Positions 39,041 through 48,570 of a stretch of 64,000 bases of DNA are shown here, piece by piece. Within the stretch, counting starts at the first letter, position 1; each line of letters starts with the position of its first letter. The notes beneath the pieces are model-generated. The model ran no database searches, was not told the DNA's origin, and worked only from the letters and a program-made list of their open reading frames with translations. Made by a program: the position numbers and the translations under genes. The stretch is from Methylobacterium sp. (GTDB lineage Bacteria; Pseudomonadota; Alphaproteobacteria; Rhizobiales; Beijerinckiaceae), in assembly GCA_013823325.1 (NCBI GenBank), contig PNLY01000007.1, positions 1-64,000 of the forward strand. The letters are read 5' to 3'.

Positions 39041-39826
39041 ATGCCTCGTTTTGCCGCCAACCTGACGATGCTGTTCAACGAATTGCCCTTCCTGGAGCGT
39101 TTCCAGGCGGCGGCGGAGGCCGGCTTCCAAGGCGTCGAGTACCTGTTCCCCTATGGCTACGACAAATACGAGCTGGCCGGCCGGCTGAAGCGCTGGAACC
39201 TGACGCAGGTGCTGCACAACCTGCCGGCTGGCGACTGGGCGGCCGGGGAGCGCGGCATCGCGATCCTGCCTGACCGGATCAGCGAGTTCCAACGCGGCCT
39301 GTTCGAGGCGATCGACTACGCCGTCAAGCTGGGCTGCCGGCAGGTCAACTGCCTTGCGGGCATCGCGCCGCAAGGCATCGAGCGGGCCAGGCTGCACGAG
39401 ACCCTGGTCAACAATCTGCGCTTTGCCGCTCATGAGCTGTCGCAGGAAGGTATCGCGTTGCTGGTCGAGCCGATCAACACGCGCGACATGCCCGGCTTCT
39501 TCCTGAGCAGCACGGCGCAGGCGCTGAGCCTGCTCGACGACGTCGATTCCACCAACGTCTTCCTCCAGTACGACGTCTATCACATGCAGGTCATGGAGGG
39601 GGATCTCGCCCGCACGATCGAGGCCAATCTCGACCGGATCGCCCATATCCAGATCGCCGACAATCCCGGCCGCAACGAGCCCGGCACCGGCGAGATCAAT
39701 TTCCCCTTCCTGTACCGGCATCTCGACGCGATCGGCTACGCCGGCTGGGTCGGCTGCGAATACAAGCCGGCGCGCGAGACGCGCGAGGGCCTGTCCTGGC
39801 TGCCAGCGACGACGCTTGCCGCCTGA
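39041..39826 (+). CDS. hyi: Hydroxypyruvate isomerase
   Basis: 261 residues, TIM barrel of the xylose-isomerase-like superfamily. It interconverts hydroxypyruvate and tartronate semialdehyde. The segments RFAANLTMLFNELPFLERF, GVEYLFPYGYDKYEL, LLVEPINTRDMPGFFL and IQIADNPGRNEPGTGEINF (with the metal-site Glu, His and Asp residues) are highly typical of Hyi. It follows gcl by 35 bases and starts at an ATG preceded by GGGGAGAG. Confidence 0.95.
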   Translation: MPRFAANLTMLFNELPFLERFQAAAEAGFQGVEYLFPYGYDKYELAGRLKRWNLTQVLHNLPAGDWAAGERGIAILPDRISEFQRGLFEAIDYAVKLGCRQVNCLAGIAPQGIERARLHETLVNNLRFAAHELSQEGIALLVEPINTRDMPGFFLSSTAQALSLLDDVDSTNVFLQYDVYHMQVMEGDLARTIEANLDRIAHIQIADNPGRNEPGTGEINFPFLYRHLDAIGYAGWVGCEYKPARETREGLSWLPATTLAA

Positions 39827-39863
39827 CCGGTCGACCAAACGCGAAACAGGCAAAGGCTGCGAC

Positions 39864-40754
39864 ATGACTGATATCGGCTTCATCGGCCTCGGTATCATGG
39901 GCCGCCCCATGGCGGAGCATCTGATAGCGGGCGGGCATACGCTGCACGTCTCCAGCCATCACAAGGCGCCCGATGCCGAGCTGCAGGCGAAAGCGATCAT
40001 CGTCCACCCGACGCCGAAGGCAGTCGCGGCCGCCAGCGAAATCGTCATCCTGATGCTGCCGGACACCCCGCAGGTCGAGGAGGTGCTGTTCGGCGAGGGC
40101 GGCGTCACGCTCGGCCTGAACGAGGGCAGCATCGTCGTCGACATGAGTTCGATCTCGCCGATGGCGACCAAGGAGTTCGCCAAGCGGGTCGAGAAGGCCG
40201 GCGGCTCCTATCTGGATGCGCCGGTCTCCGGCGGCGAGGTCGGGGCGAAGGCGGCGAGCCTGACGATCATGGTCGGCGGGCCGCAGGCGGCCTTCGACAA
40301 GGTCAAGCCGCTGTTCGAATTGATGGGCAAGACCATCACGCTGGTCGGCGGCAATGGCGACGGCCAGACGACCAAGGTCGCCAACCAGATCATTGTGGCG
40401 CTCACCATCGAGGCGGTCGGCGAAGCCCTGCTCTTCGCCTCGAAGGCGGGGGCCGATCCCGCCAAGGTGCGCCAGGCACTGATGGGCGGCTTCGCCTCGT
40501 CGAGGATCCTCGAGATCCATGGCGAGCGCATGGTCAAGCGCACCTTCAACCCGGGCTTCCGCATCGGGCTGCACCAGAAGGATCTGAATCTCGCGCTGCA
40601 GAGCGCGCGTGCGCTCGGCGTGTCGCTGCCGAACACCGCGACGGCCCAGGAACTGTTCAATGCCTGCGTCGCCCATGGCGGCACGGACTGGGACCATTCG
40701 GCCATGGTGCGGGCGCTGGAGATCATGGCGAACCACGAGGTTGCGACCTCATAG
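39864..40754 (+). CDS. glxR: Tartronate semialdehyde reductase (2-hydroxy-3-oxopropionate reductase)
   Basis: 296 residues of the beta-hydroxyacid dehydrogenase family. GFIGLGIMGRPMAEHL is the NAD(P) motif, DAPVSGGEVGAKAASLTIMV the substrate segment and GNGDGQTTKVANQI carries the catalytic Lys. It reduces tartronate semialdehyde to D-glycerate. The first ATG of the open frame (39816) gives a poor N-terminus, so the start at 39864 is chosen. The glycerate kinase that must follow is not in the window. Confidence 0.93.
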   Translation: MTDIGFIGLGIMGRPMAEHLIAGGHTLHVSSHHKAPDAELQAKAIIVHPTPKAVAAASEIVILMLPDTPQVEEVLFGEGGVTLGLNEGSIVVDMSSISPMATKEFAKRVEKAGGSYLDAPVSGGEVGAKAASLTIMVGGPQAAFDKVKPLFELMGKTITLVGGNGDGQTTKVANQIIVALTIEAVGEALLFASKAGADPAKVRQALMGGFASSRILEIHGERMVKRTFNPGFRIGLHQKDLNLALQSARALGVSLPNTATAQELFNACVAHGGTDWDHSAMVRALEIMANHEVATS

Positions 40755-40778
40755 AGAAGCAAGAAAGGGGAGGCTCGG

Positions 40779-41834
40779 ATGAAGATCTGCATCTACGGCG
40801 CCGGCGCGATCGGCGGCTATATGGGCGTGATGCTCAAGCACGGCGGGCTCGACGTCTCGCTCGTGGCGCGCGGCGCTCATCTGGAGGCGATCAAAGCCAA
40901 CGGCCTGACCCTCGTCACCAAGACCGGGACGATCACCGAGCAGATACCTGCGAGCCGCGATCCGCGCGATCTCGGCCACCAGGATTATGTGATCGTCGCG
41001 CTCAAGGCGCACCAGGCCTGGGAGGCGGCAGAGGATCTGAAGCCGCTGCTCGGGCCGGACACCGCCGTCGTCACAGCCCAGAACGGCGTGCCGTGGTGGT
41101 ATTTCCACGGCCTGGACGGTCCCCATGCCGGCCTGCGCCTGCGCAGCGTCGATCCCGGCGACCGGCAGTGGACCGCGATCGGTCCCGAGCGCGTCATCGG
41201 CTGCACGGTTTATCCGGCGACAGAGATCACCGAGCCCGGGGTGATCAAGCACGTCTATGGCGACCAGTTCGGCCTCGGCGAACCCAATCGCCAGGAGAGC
41301 GAGCGGCTGGCGCGCTTCGCCGATGCGATCGCCGCCGGCGGCATGAAGCCGAGGCTCTTCAGCGATATCCGCGACGATATCTGGCTCAAGCTCTGGGGCA
41401 ATCTCTGCTTCAACCCGATCTCGGCACTGACCCATGCGACGCTCGATATTGTCGCGACCGATCCGGGAACGCGCTCGCTCGCGCGCAACATGATGCTCGA
41501 GGCGCAGCGGATCGGTGAAAGACTCGGCGTCCACTTCCGGGTCGATGTCGAGCGCCGGATCAACGGCGCGGCCGGCGTCGGCGCCCATCGCACCTCGATG
41601 CTCCAGGATCTGGAGAAGGGCCGCCCGCTCGAGATCGACGCCCTGCTCGGCGCGGTCCAGGAGATGGGGCGCCTCGTCGAGGCCCCGACGCCTTACATCG
41701 ACGCCGTGCTCGGGCTCGTCCAGCAGATGGCGAGCGTGAAGGGGCTCTATCCGACGTTCCCGCCCGAGGCGCTTGCCAGGCAAGGAGCGGCCGAAGCCGC
41801 GCTGGAGCCGCGGCTCCAGCTGGCCGCCTCGTGA
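40779..41834 (+). CDS. PanE/ApbA-family reductase, candidate oxalyl-CoA reductase
   Basis: 351 residues, longer than the usual ketopantoate reductase (about 300). The NADP motif CIYGAGAIGGYMG (from residue 4) and the ApbA C-terminal domain (WLKLWGNLCFNPISALTHA) are clear. In Methylobacterium extorquens a PanE paralogue, PanE2, is the oxalyl-CoA reductase that makes glyoxylate from oxalate. Position inside the gcl operon and in an island with oxc and frc makes that activity the best guess here. True ketopantoate reductase is the alternative. AGGGGAGG precedes the ATG. Confidence 0.75.
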   Translation: MKICIYGAGAIGGYMGVMLKHGGLDVSLVARGAHLEAIKANGLTLVTKTGTITEQIPASRDPRDLGHQDYVIVALKAHQAWEAAEDLKPLLGPDTAVVTAQNGVPWWYFHGLDGPHAGLRLRSVDPGDRQWTAIGPERVIGCTVYPATEITEPGVIKHVYGDQFGLGEPNRQESERLARFADAIAAGGMKPRLFSDIRDDIWLKLWGNLCFNPISALTHATLDIVATDPGTRSLARNMMLEAQRIGERLGVHFRVDVERRINGAAGVGAHRTSMLQDLEKGRPLEIDALLGAVQEMGRLVEAPTPYIDAVLGLVQQMASVKGLYPTFPPEALARQGAAEAALEPRLQLAAS

Positions 41835-41850
41835 CGGGAGGGGCGGCGCC

Positions 41851-42681
41851 ATGTTGAACACGACAATCGAGCGGACTGCGCGGACGGAGAATGCCCTGGC
41901 GAGCGCTCGTTGGGTGCGCTTCTTATTTGCGGGTCGCGAACGCTTCGGCACGCTTGCCGGGCGAGCTATCGCGCTCCACAGCGGCGACATGTTCGCCGGC
42001 GCGCGGCCGACAGGGGAGAGGGTGCCGCTCGACGAGGTCACGCTGCTGACGCCGAGCACGCCGTCCAAGATCATCGCCCTCTGGAACAACTTCCACGCGC
42101 TTGCCGCCAAATTATCGACCCCGGTGCCGGCGGAGCCGCTCTACCTGATGAAGGCGCCATCCAGCGTGGCAGAGCCGGGTGCGACGATCGCGCGGCCGCC
42201 ATCCTATGCTGGCAAAGTGGTCTATGAGGGCGAGCTCGGCATCGTTATCGGCCGCCACTGCAGCGGGGTCACGCCGCAGGAGGCCGGCGAGTTCATCTTC
42301 GGCTATACCTGCGTCAACGACATCACGGCGCTGGAGCTGATCGCCGCCGATCCGACCTTCGCCCAATGGGTGCGGGCCAAGAGCTTCGACGGCTTCGGGC
42401 CGTTCGGCCCCGTGATCGCGACCGGCCTCGACCCACGCGACCTGACGGTGCGCACGCTGCTGAACGGCCAGGAGCGCCAGAACTATCCGGTCGCCGACAT
42501 GATCTTCCAGCCGCACGAGCTGGTCAGCCGGCTCTCCCATGACATGACGCTGCTGCCGGGAGACTTGATCTGCTGCGGCACCTCGCTCGGCGTCGGCACC
42601 ATGAAGGAGCCGGTCAACACGATCGAGGTGACGATCGAGGGCATCGGCACATTGGCCAACACCTTCGTGCTGAGCGGCTGA
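41851..42681 (+). CDS. Fumarylacetoacetate hydrolase-family protein
   Basis: 276 residues. The FAH C-terminal fold has the metal ligands E126 and E128 in VYEGELGIVIG and D157 in VNDITALEL, and the closing GDLICCGTSLGVGTMKEP segment. The family includes acylpyruvases, oxaloacetate decarboxylases and tautomerases, and 2-oxo-acid hydratases, so its reaction is not settled. Being last in the gcl operon, a C2-C4 oxo-acid (oxaloacetate, tartronate-related) is likely. It is convergent with the GntR gene eight bases away. Confidence 0.8.
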   Translation: MLNTTIERTARTENALASARWVRFLFAGRERFGTLAGRAIALHSGDMFAGARPTGERVPLDEVTLLTPSTPSKIIALWNNFHALAAKLSTPVPAEPLYLMKAPSSVAEPGATIARPPSYAGKVVYEGELGIVIGRHCSGVTPQEAGEFIFGYTCVNDITALELIAADPTFAQWVRAKSFDGFGPFGPVIATGLDPRDLTVRTLLNGQERQNYPVADMIFQPHELVSRLSHDMTLLPGDLICCGTSLGVGTMKEPVNTIEVTIEGIGTLANTFVLSG

Positions 42682-42689
42682 TCGGTATC

Positions 42690-43415
42690 TCAGTCGAAGA
42701 TGTCGGCGTGCTGGTCGACGAAGGCTGCGAGGCCCAGCGTATGGTCGCGCGACAGGCGCTCCGCGAGGGCGACGTCGCGCTGCTCGAGTGCCTCGATGAT
42801 CTGCAGATGGTCGACGATGGAGCGGCTGGCGCGGTCTTCGCGCCCGATCGTCATCTGGCGGATGCCGCGCACATGCAGCAGCAGATTATCGGTCATCTCG
42901 ATGAGCAACTGCGATTTGCTCAGCCCGATCAGGGTCTGATGGAAGAGGAGGTTGGCCGACGAGTATTCGCCGACATGGTCGGACGGCTTGTGAGCCTCGT
43001 CGAAAGCCTTGAACAAGAGGCGAAGCCTGCCGATCTCGGCGTCGGTTGCGCGCTCCACGGCGAGGCGTGCGGCCATGCTCTCCAGCGCCGCCCAGGCTTG
43101 GATCATCTCGACGATCTCGTTCTTGGTCTTCTTCAGGACCATGATGCCGCGGCGCGGCAGCGACTTCACCAGCCCTTCCTGCTCCAGCATCGCGACGGCC
43201 TCGCGCACCGGCGTGCGGCTGACGCCGAGCTGCTCGGAGAGCTGGCGCTCGTCGATCCAGGTCGGCTCCGGCGAGCCATAGATGTCCATGGTGATGATCG
43301 CCTGCTTCAGCGCGGCATAGACTTTGGTCTTGAAGGTCGCCTCGGGCGCGAAGCGCTTGAGCTCGAGGCCCTGCGTCGCGGTGGCGGATGTGGTGGTGGC
43401 GCTGGGGGCTTTCAC
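42690..43415 (-). CDS. GntR/FCD family regulator 1
   Basis: 241 residues from the GTG at 43415, with AGGAGC seven bases upstream; the longer frame to 43505 is less credible. The winged HTH has LSEQLGVSRTPVREAVAMLE and the FCD domain follows (AALESMAARLAVERATDAEI). It is strongly similar to the second GntR at 52070-52756, including the recognition helix, so both may read the TGGYAT/ATGCCA operators in this island. FCD members typically bind carboxylic acids. Confidence 0.9.
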   Translation of the reverse strand: MKAPSATTTSATATQGLELKRFAPEATFKTKVYAALKQAIITMDIYGSPEPTWIDERQLSEQLGVSRTPVREAVAMLEQEGLVKSLPRRGIMVLKKTKNEIVEMIQAWAALESMAARLAVERATDAEIGRLRLLFKAFDEAHKPSDHVGEYSSANLLFHQTLIGLSKSQLLIEMTDNLLLHVRGIRQMTIGREDRASRSIVDHLQIIEALEQRDVALAERLSRDHTLGLAAFVDQHADIFD

Positions 43416-43503
43416 GGTCGCTGCTCCTGCATTGCTGCAGCGCATAGCGCCGGTGGCGCGCCACGTCCATGCAGGAGGTGAGGCCAATTGCCGTAACGGC
43501 AAC

Positions 43504-43536
43504 AAAAAAGAAGCCCCGCGACCAGAGGTTGCGGGG
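43504..43536 (-). terminator. Intrinsic terminator of the sucCD unit
   Basis: On the minus strand a stem of CCCCGCAACC and GGTCGCGGGG (one G-U, loop TCT; plus-strand 43514-43536) is followed by CTTC and six T residues (43509-43504). It lies 78 bp beyond the sucD stop and ends that transcript before the GntR gene. Confidence 0.85.
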
Positions 43537-43613
43537 TCTTCAGTACCGGAGGTCGAACCGGCTGGCCGACGAAAAGGTGCGCCAGCTATGGCTGGGAACG
43601 CTGTACTGCGAGA

Positions 43614-44543
43614 TCAGAACGACCACTCGATCTCGGCGCAGCGCTTCTTGACGGCGACCTCGCCGCTGAGCAGCTCGACCAGCGTCTTTCCAAGCCGCGC
43701 CGGCGAGGGCGAGACCCGGATGCCGGCTGCTTCCATCGCCGCGATCTTGTCCTCGGCACCGCCCTTGCCGCCGGAGATGATCGCGCCGGCATGGCCCATG
43801 CGGCGGCCGGGGGGAGCGGTGCGGCCGGCGATGAAGCCGACCATCGGCTTGGACCGCCCGCGCTTGGCCTCGTCCCTGATGAACTGTGCCGCGTCTTCCT
43901 CGGCCGAGCCGCCGATCTCGCCGATCATCACGATCGACTCCGTCGCGGGGTCGGCAAGGAAGAGTTCGAGCATGTCGATGAATTCGGTGCCCTTGACCGG
44001 GTCGCCGCCGATGCCGACGGCCGTGGTCTGGCCCAAGCCCTCGCAGCTGGTCTGGAACACCGCCTCATAGGTCAGCGTACCCGACCGTGAGACGATGCCG
44101 ACCGAACCGCGCTTGAAGATATTGGCGGGCATGATGCCGATCTTGCTCTCGCCGGCGGTGACGATGCCCGGACAGTTCGGCCCGATCAGCCGCGACTTCG
44201 AGCCGGAGAGCATGCGCTTGACCTTGATCATGTCCATCACCGGGATACCCTCGGTGATGCAGACGATCAGCGGGACCTCTGCGTCGATCGCCTCGCAGAT
44301 CGCGTCGGCCGCTCCCGGCGGGGGGACATAGACGACGGAGGCGGTGGCGCCGGTCCTCTCCTTCGCCTCGGCGACCGTGTTGAAGACGGGCAGGCCGAGA
44401 TGGCTCTGGCCGCCCTTGCCGGGGGCGACGCCGCCGACCATGCGCGTGCCATAGGCGATCGCCTGCTCGGAGTGGAAGGTGCCGTTCTTGCCGGTGAAAC
44501 CCTGGCAGATAACCCTGGTGGTCTTGTCGATCAGGATGGACAT
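43614..44543 (-). CDS. sucD: Succinyl-CoA ligase (ADP-forming) alpha subunit, island copy
   Basis: 309 residues, with a C-terminal extension of about 15 beyond the usual end. CoA-binding [32 protein letters not shown] and the phosphohistidine segment [16 protein letters not shown] are canonical. It normally makes ATP from succinyl-CoA. Here it is not with mdh, sucAB or lpd but with an acyl-CoA synthetase, in front of which GntR-type operators lie. A role in supplying succinyl-CoA as CoA donor for oxalate is possible. Confidence is high for family and lower for role. Confidence 0.93.
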   Translation of the reverse strand: MSILIDKTTRVICQGFTGKNGTFHSEQAIAYGTRMVGGVAPGKGGQSHLGLPVFNTVAEAKERTGATASVVYVPPPGAADAICEAIDAEVPLIVCITEGIPVMDMIKVKRMLSGSKSRLIGPNCPGIVTAGESKIGIMPANIFKRGSVGIVSRSGTLTYEAVFQTSCEGLGQTTAVGIGGDPVKGTEFIDMLELFLADPATESIVMIGEIGGSAEEDAAQFIRDEAKRGRSKPMVGFIAGRTAPPGRRMGHAGAIISGGKGGAEDKIAAMEAAGIRVSPSPARLGKTLVELLSGEVAVKKRCAEIEWSF

Positions 44544-44669
44544 GTTCGTTCCCCCTAGATCACGTTGCGTTGGTGCAGGCTCGTCTCAACGCAAAAAGCG
44601 TGATCGTCTTTTAGTTGTTTGGAGCATTGCCTGTGTGGAAGGTCGGTTTCCTCGTTTTGTCGCGCTGCC

Positions 44670-45866
44670 CTAATGCTTGCGCACGGCGGCAACGATCTTC
44701 TGCGCGGCGTCGTCGAGGTCGTCGGCGGGAATGACGTTGAGCCCGGAGGAGCGGATGATCTGCTTGCCTTCCTCGACATTGGTGCCTTCCAGGCGGACGA
44801 CCAGCGGCACTTCGAGGCCGACTGTCTTCACCGCCGCGATCACGCCGCGGGCGATGACGTCGCACTTCATGATGCCGCCGAAGATGTTCACCAGGATGCC
44901 CTTCACATTGGGATCGGCGGTGATGATCTTGAAGGCTGCGGTGACCTTCTCCTCCGAGGCGCCGCCGCCGACATCGAGGAAGTTCGCGGGGCTCTCGCCG
45001 TAGAGCTGGATGATGTCGAGCGTCGCCATGGCGAGGCCGGCACCGTTGACCATGCAGCCGATCGTGCCGTCGAGCGCGATATAGGCGAGGTCGTATTTGG
45101 AGGCCTCGATCTCCTTGGCGTCTTCCTCGGTCTCGTCACGGAGTTTGTAGACGTCCGGGTGCCGGTAGAGCGCGTTGTCGTCGAAGGAGATCTTGGCGTC
45201 GAGGCAACGCAGCTTGCCGTCCTTGGTGACGATCAGCGGGTTGATCTCGAGCATCGCCATGTCCTTGGCGATGAAGGCAGCATAGAGCTTGCCCGTCAGA
45301 TCTTCGGCCTGCTTGGCGAGATCGCCGGACAGGCGCAGCGCCTCGGCGACGGTGCGGCCGTGCAACGGCATGATGCCGGTGGCCGGATCGACCGAGAAGG
45401 TCTTGATCTTCTCCGGCGTGTCATGGGCGACGGCCTCGATATCCATGCCGCCTTCGGTCGAGACCACGAAGGAGATCCGCGAGGTCTCGCGGTCGACGAG
45501 CATCGACAGGTAGAATTCGCGGTCGATCAGCGAACCGTCCTCGATATAGAGCCGGTTCACCTGCTTGCCGGCCGGACCGGTCTGCACGGTGACGAGCGTG
45601 CGGCCGAGCATCTGCTGGACGAAGGCCTTGGCTTCATCGACCGATTTGGCGAGCCGCACGCCGCCCTTCTCGCCGGCTTCGGGCTCCTTGAACGTGCCCT
45701 TGCCGCGGCCGCCGGCATGGATCTGGGACTTGACCACCCAGACCGGCCCGCGCAGCTGCTTCGCCGCGGCTTCGGCGTCCTCGGCCGTGAGCACCGGAAC
45801 GCCGTCCGGCACGGGCACCCCGAATTCTCTGAGCAGCCCCTTGGCCTGGTATTCATGGATGTTCAT
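44670..45866 (-). CDS. sucC: Succinyl-CoA ligase (ADP-forming) beta subunit, island copy
   Basis: 398 residues, ATP-grasp. [54 protein letters not shown] and [17 protein letters not shown] match canonical SucC closely, unlike the copy at 34102. The ATG at 45866 is chosen over the open frame beyond it. A 126-bp gap separates it from sucD and a 183-bp gap from the acyl-CoA synthetase gene, all in one direction. Confidence 0.93.
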   Translation of the reverse strand: MNIHEYQAKGLLREFGVPVPDGVPVLTAEDAEAAAKQLRGPVWVVKSQIHAGGRGKGTFKEPEAGEKGGVRLAKSVDEAKAFVQQMLGRTLVTVQTGPAGKQVNRLYIEDGSLIDREFYLSMLVDRETSRISFVVSTEGGMDIEAVAHDTPEKIKTFSVDPATGIMPLHGRTVAEALRLSGDLAKQAEDLTGKLYAAFIAKDMAMLEINPLIVTKDGKLRCLDAKISFDDNALYRHPDVYKLRDETEEDAKEIEASKYDLAYIALDGTIGCMVNGAGLAMATLDIIQLYGESPANFLDVGGGASEEKVTAAFKIITADPNVKGILVNIFGGIMKCDVIARGVIAAVKTVGLEVPLVVRLEGTNVEEGKQIIRSSGLNVIPADDLDDAAQKIVAAVRKH

Positions 45867-46049
45867 CGCGATCTCTCTCGAGTTCGGGGAGAGCGACCGG
45901 GCCTTTCCGAGGCGCCGGCCATTCGGAACAGAAGCCTTGAACGGTTTCACAAGGGCCGCTCCCTCCTGCCGGATGGGAGCGGCGATCACGCGATGCGTGT
46001 GGCCGGCGGCGGACGGAATCCGGGCGTCGGCGGAGTCGGGGTCTGCCGT

Positions 46050-48227
46050 TCAGCCCTTGATCAGGCCGGCGGCGCGCGCCCATTTGTACTTGGCGCCGAG
46101 CACCTCGACCGGCGTCTCCGTGGTGTACGGATAGGCCACGATGCCGTGGTCGTAGAGCTTTTCGCAGGCCTTCTCGACCTCGACGTCGCCGACCAGCGAG
46201 GCCACGATCGGCTTGTCGATGCCCTTGGCGCGGGCCTCGGTGACGACCTCGATCATCTTGTCGGCGAAGACCAGCGGCGGTGTCACGATCGTGTGCCAGT
46301 AGCCGAGGATGAGCGCATGGATGCGCTCGTCGTTGAGGCCGAGCCGGACCGTGTTCTGGTAGGTCAGCGGCGGCTCGCCGCCGGTGATGTCGACCGGATT
46401 GCCGGCGGCGCCGAAGGGCGGGATGAACTTGCGGAAGGCCGCGTCGAGATCGTCCGGCATCTTCATCAGCGTCAGGCCGTTGTCGAAGCAGGCGTCCGAG
46501 AGCAGCACGCCGGAGCCGCCGGCGCCGGTGATGATCAGGACGTTCTCGCCCTTCGGTGCCGGCAGGACCTGCACGCCGCGGGCATATTCGAGCATGCCGC
46601 GCAGCGAGGGGGCGCGGATGACGCCGGACGCCTTGAGGATGTCGTCATAGATCTTGTCGTTGCCGGCGAGCGCGCCGGTATGCGAGGCGGCGGCCTTGGC
46701 CCCGTAGGCGGTGCGCCCGGCCTTGAGCACGATCACCGGCTTCTTCTTCGAGACGCGCTCGGCGACCTCGGAGAAGGCGCGGCCGTCCTTCAGGTCCTCG
46801 CAGTGCATGGCGATGACGGAGGTGTTCGGATCCTGCTCGAAGAAGGTCAGCAGGTCGTCCTCGTCGAGGTCCGACTTGTTGCCGAGGCCGACGATCGAGG
46901 AGACGCCCATCTTGGTCGAGCGGGCAAAACCGATGATCGACATGCCGACGCCGCCGGACTGCGAGGACAGGGCTGCCTTGCCCTTGACGTCGAAGGCGGT
47001 GCAGAAGGTCGCGCAGAGGTTCTCCGGCGTATAGTAGAAGCCGTAGATGTTCGGCCCCATGATCCGGACATTGTACTTGCGGGCGGTCGCCAGCAGCTCT
47101 TCCTGCAGTTCGGGCTCGCCCGACTCGGCAAAGCCCGAGGGGATCATCACCGTGCCGGGTACGCCCTTGCGGCCAACCTCGTCCATGGCGCCGTTGCAGA
47201 GCTTGGCCGGCACGGCGAAGACCGCGACATCGACCTCGCCGGGATAGTCGAGAATCGACTTGTAGGCCTTGATACCCTCGATCGTGTCGGCCTTCGGATG
47301 CACCGGGACGATCGTGCCCTTGTAGCCGCCATTGATCAGGTTCTTCATCACCGAATTGCCGATCTTGCCGGCCTCGTTCGACGCGCCGATCACCGCCACG
47401 GCCTTCGGATGGAAGATGCGGTTCATCGCCTTGACGATCGCGTCCTGGTCAGGGCGGAAGCGTTCCTTGCGGGCTTCGAAATTGCAGACGATGCGGGCAT
47501 CGACTGCGGTCGCACCGGATTTCGTCGCGAAGACGGGGTTGAGGTCGAGCTCCTCGATCTCCGGGAAGTCGTCGAGCAGCGCCGAGACCTGGACGAGGAT
47601 CGAAGCGAGAGCGCCGCGGTCGACGGCTTCGCCGCCGCGCACGCCGTCGAGCATCTCCTTGGCCTTGATCGAGCCGATCATGTCGAGCGCCTGCGCTTCG
47701 TTGACCGGCGCCAGACGGAAGGTCAGGTCCTTCAGCACTTCGACGAGGACGCCGCCGAGGCCGAAGGCGACGAGCTTGCCGAAGGAGGGGTCGGTGATCG
47801 CGCCGATCAGCGTCTCGGTCGCGCCCGTGAGCAGCATCTGCTGGACCTGGATGCCTTCGATCTTGGCGTCGGCCTTGTATTTGCGGGCATTGGCCAGGAT
47901 CGTGTCATGGGCGCGGCGCGCCTCGTCGTCGCTCTTGACGCCGACGATCACGCCGCCGGCATCGGTCTTGTGCAGGATGTCCGCCGAGACGATCTTCATG
48001 ACGACGGGATAGCCCATGCCACCGGCGAGCCTGGCGGCCTCGTCGGCCGATTTGGCGAGGCCTTCCTTGGGCAACGGGATGTCGTAGGCGTCGCAGACCA
48101 GCTTGGCCTCCGGGGCCGTCAGGCTGGTGCGGCCATCGGCCTTGACGCCGTCGAGAACCTTGCGGACCGTCGCCTGATCCGCGGCTGCTTCGCGCGGGCT
48201 GATCTTGAGGGCTGCCTGGGTCACCAT
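46050..48227 (-). CDS. Acyl-CoA synthetase (NDP-forming), candidate oxalate/formate-CoA ligase
   Basis: 725 residues. An ATP-grasp half comes first (about 40-265, with GYPVVMKIVSADILHKTDAG and VFGLGG-type loops), then a CoA-binding Rossmann domain (about 290-390, AVAVIGASNEAGKIGNSVM) and ligase domain, with the phosphohistidine in SHTGALAG. The beta-then-alpha order is that of single-chain ADP-forming acetate-CoA ligases. GGAGG lies nine bases before the ATG. The substrate is unknown. Placement with tct, oxc and frc suggests an oxalate-related acid. Confidence 0.85.
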   Translation of the reverse strand: MVTQAALKISPREAAADQATVRKVLDGVKADGRTSLTAPEAKLVCDAYDIPLPKEGLAKSADEAARLAGGMGYPVVMKIVSADILHKTDAGGVIVGVKSDDEARRAHDTILANARKYKADAKIEGIQVQQMLLTGATETLIGAITDPSFGKLVAFGLGGVLVEVLKDLTFRLAPVNEAQALDMIGSIKAKEMLDGVRGGEAVDRGALASILVQVSALLDDFPEIEELDLNPVFATKSGATAVDARIVCNFEARKERFRPDQDAIVKAMNRIFHPKAVAVIGASNEAGKIGNSVMKNLINGGYKGTIVPVHPKADTIEGIKAYKSILDYPGEVDVAVFAVPAKLCNGAMDEVGRKGVPGTVMIPSGFAESGEPELQEELLATARKYNVRIMGPNIYGFYYTPENLCATFCTAFDVKGKAALSSQSGGVGMSIIGFARSTKMGVSSIVGLGNKSDLDEDDLLTFFEQDPNTSVIAMHCEDLKDGRAFSEVAERVSKKKPVIVLKAGRTAYGAKAAASHTGALAGNDKIYDDILKASGVIRAPSLRGMLEYARGVQVLPAPKGENVLIITGAGGSGVLLSDACFDNGLTLMKMPDDLDAAFRKFIPPFGAAGNPVDITGGEPPLTYQNTVRLGLNDERIHALILGYWHTIVTPPLVFADKMIEVVTEARAKGIDKPIVASLVGDVEVEKACEKLYDHGIVAYPYTTETPVEVLGAKYKWARAAGLIKG

Positions 48228-48570
48228 GATGCACTTCCTCCCATGGAATTTTCTTTGCTGAGCGATCGTCGGGCTGGCCGTCTGCTTCGGCGCATTCGCT
48301 CGGTTGGATCTTGATTGGTATTTGGCATGCCAATACTCGTCGCTGTCAAGAGGCTATCGGCGTCCGGCCGTCTCAATTTGGCATTTTGCATGCCAATGAC
48401 AGGTGGCGCCTAGGGCTCATCGATCGGAGGCCCCGTCGATGCTGTTCATGCCGAAGGCGCAGAGCCGCGTAGGCCCGCCGACTGGCGAGAGGTCGTGAGA
48501 TTTGCTCCGTTCGGCCCCGGCCCTGCGATCCATCTGCGCCGAGGGCAGGGCCTTCGATTTGGAGCGCGAG
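48228..48570 (-). promoter_or_regulatory. Promoter region of the acyl-CoA synthetase-sucCD unit with operators c and d
   Basis: 343 bp without a gene. On the minus strand a consensus TTGACA (48349-48344) is the -35 box. The perfect palindrome TTGGCATGCCAA (48322-48333) covers the spacer end and -10 zone (site c). TTGGCAT-tttgc-ATGCCAA (48378-48396) lies just upstream (site d), with the same 5-base spacing as sites a and e. Nothing else recognisable is in the rest of this stretch towards tctB. Confidence 0.75.

Noticed and set aside
43540..43580. T-arm-like GGTTCGACC on the minus strand beside the sucCD terminator
   Set aside because: No other tRNA elements surround it, and the neighbouring hairpin is better explained as an intrinsic terminator.
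44619..48314. Plus-strand open frame of 1231 codons
   Set aside because: It lies opposite the acyl-CoA synthetase and sucC genes, which have clear domains. The frame is a product of high-GC codon bias, rich in His, Arg, Asp and Gly, with no recognisable motifs.
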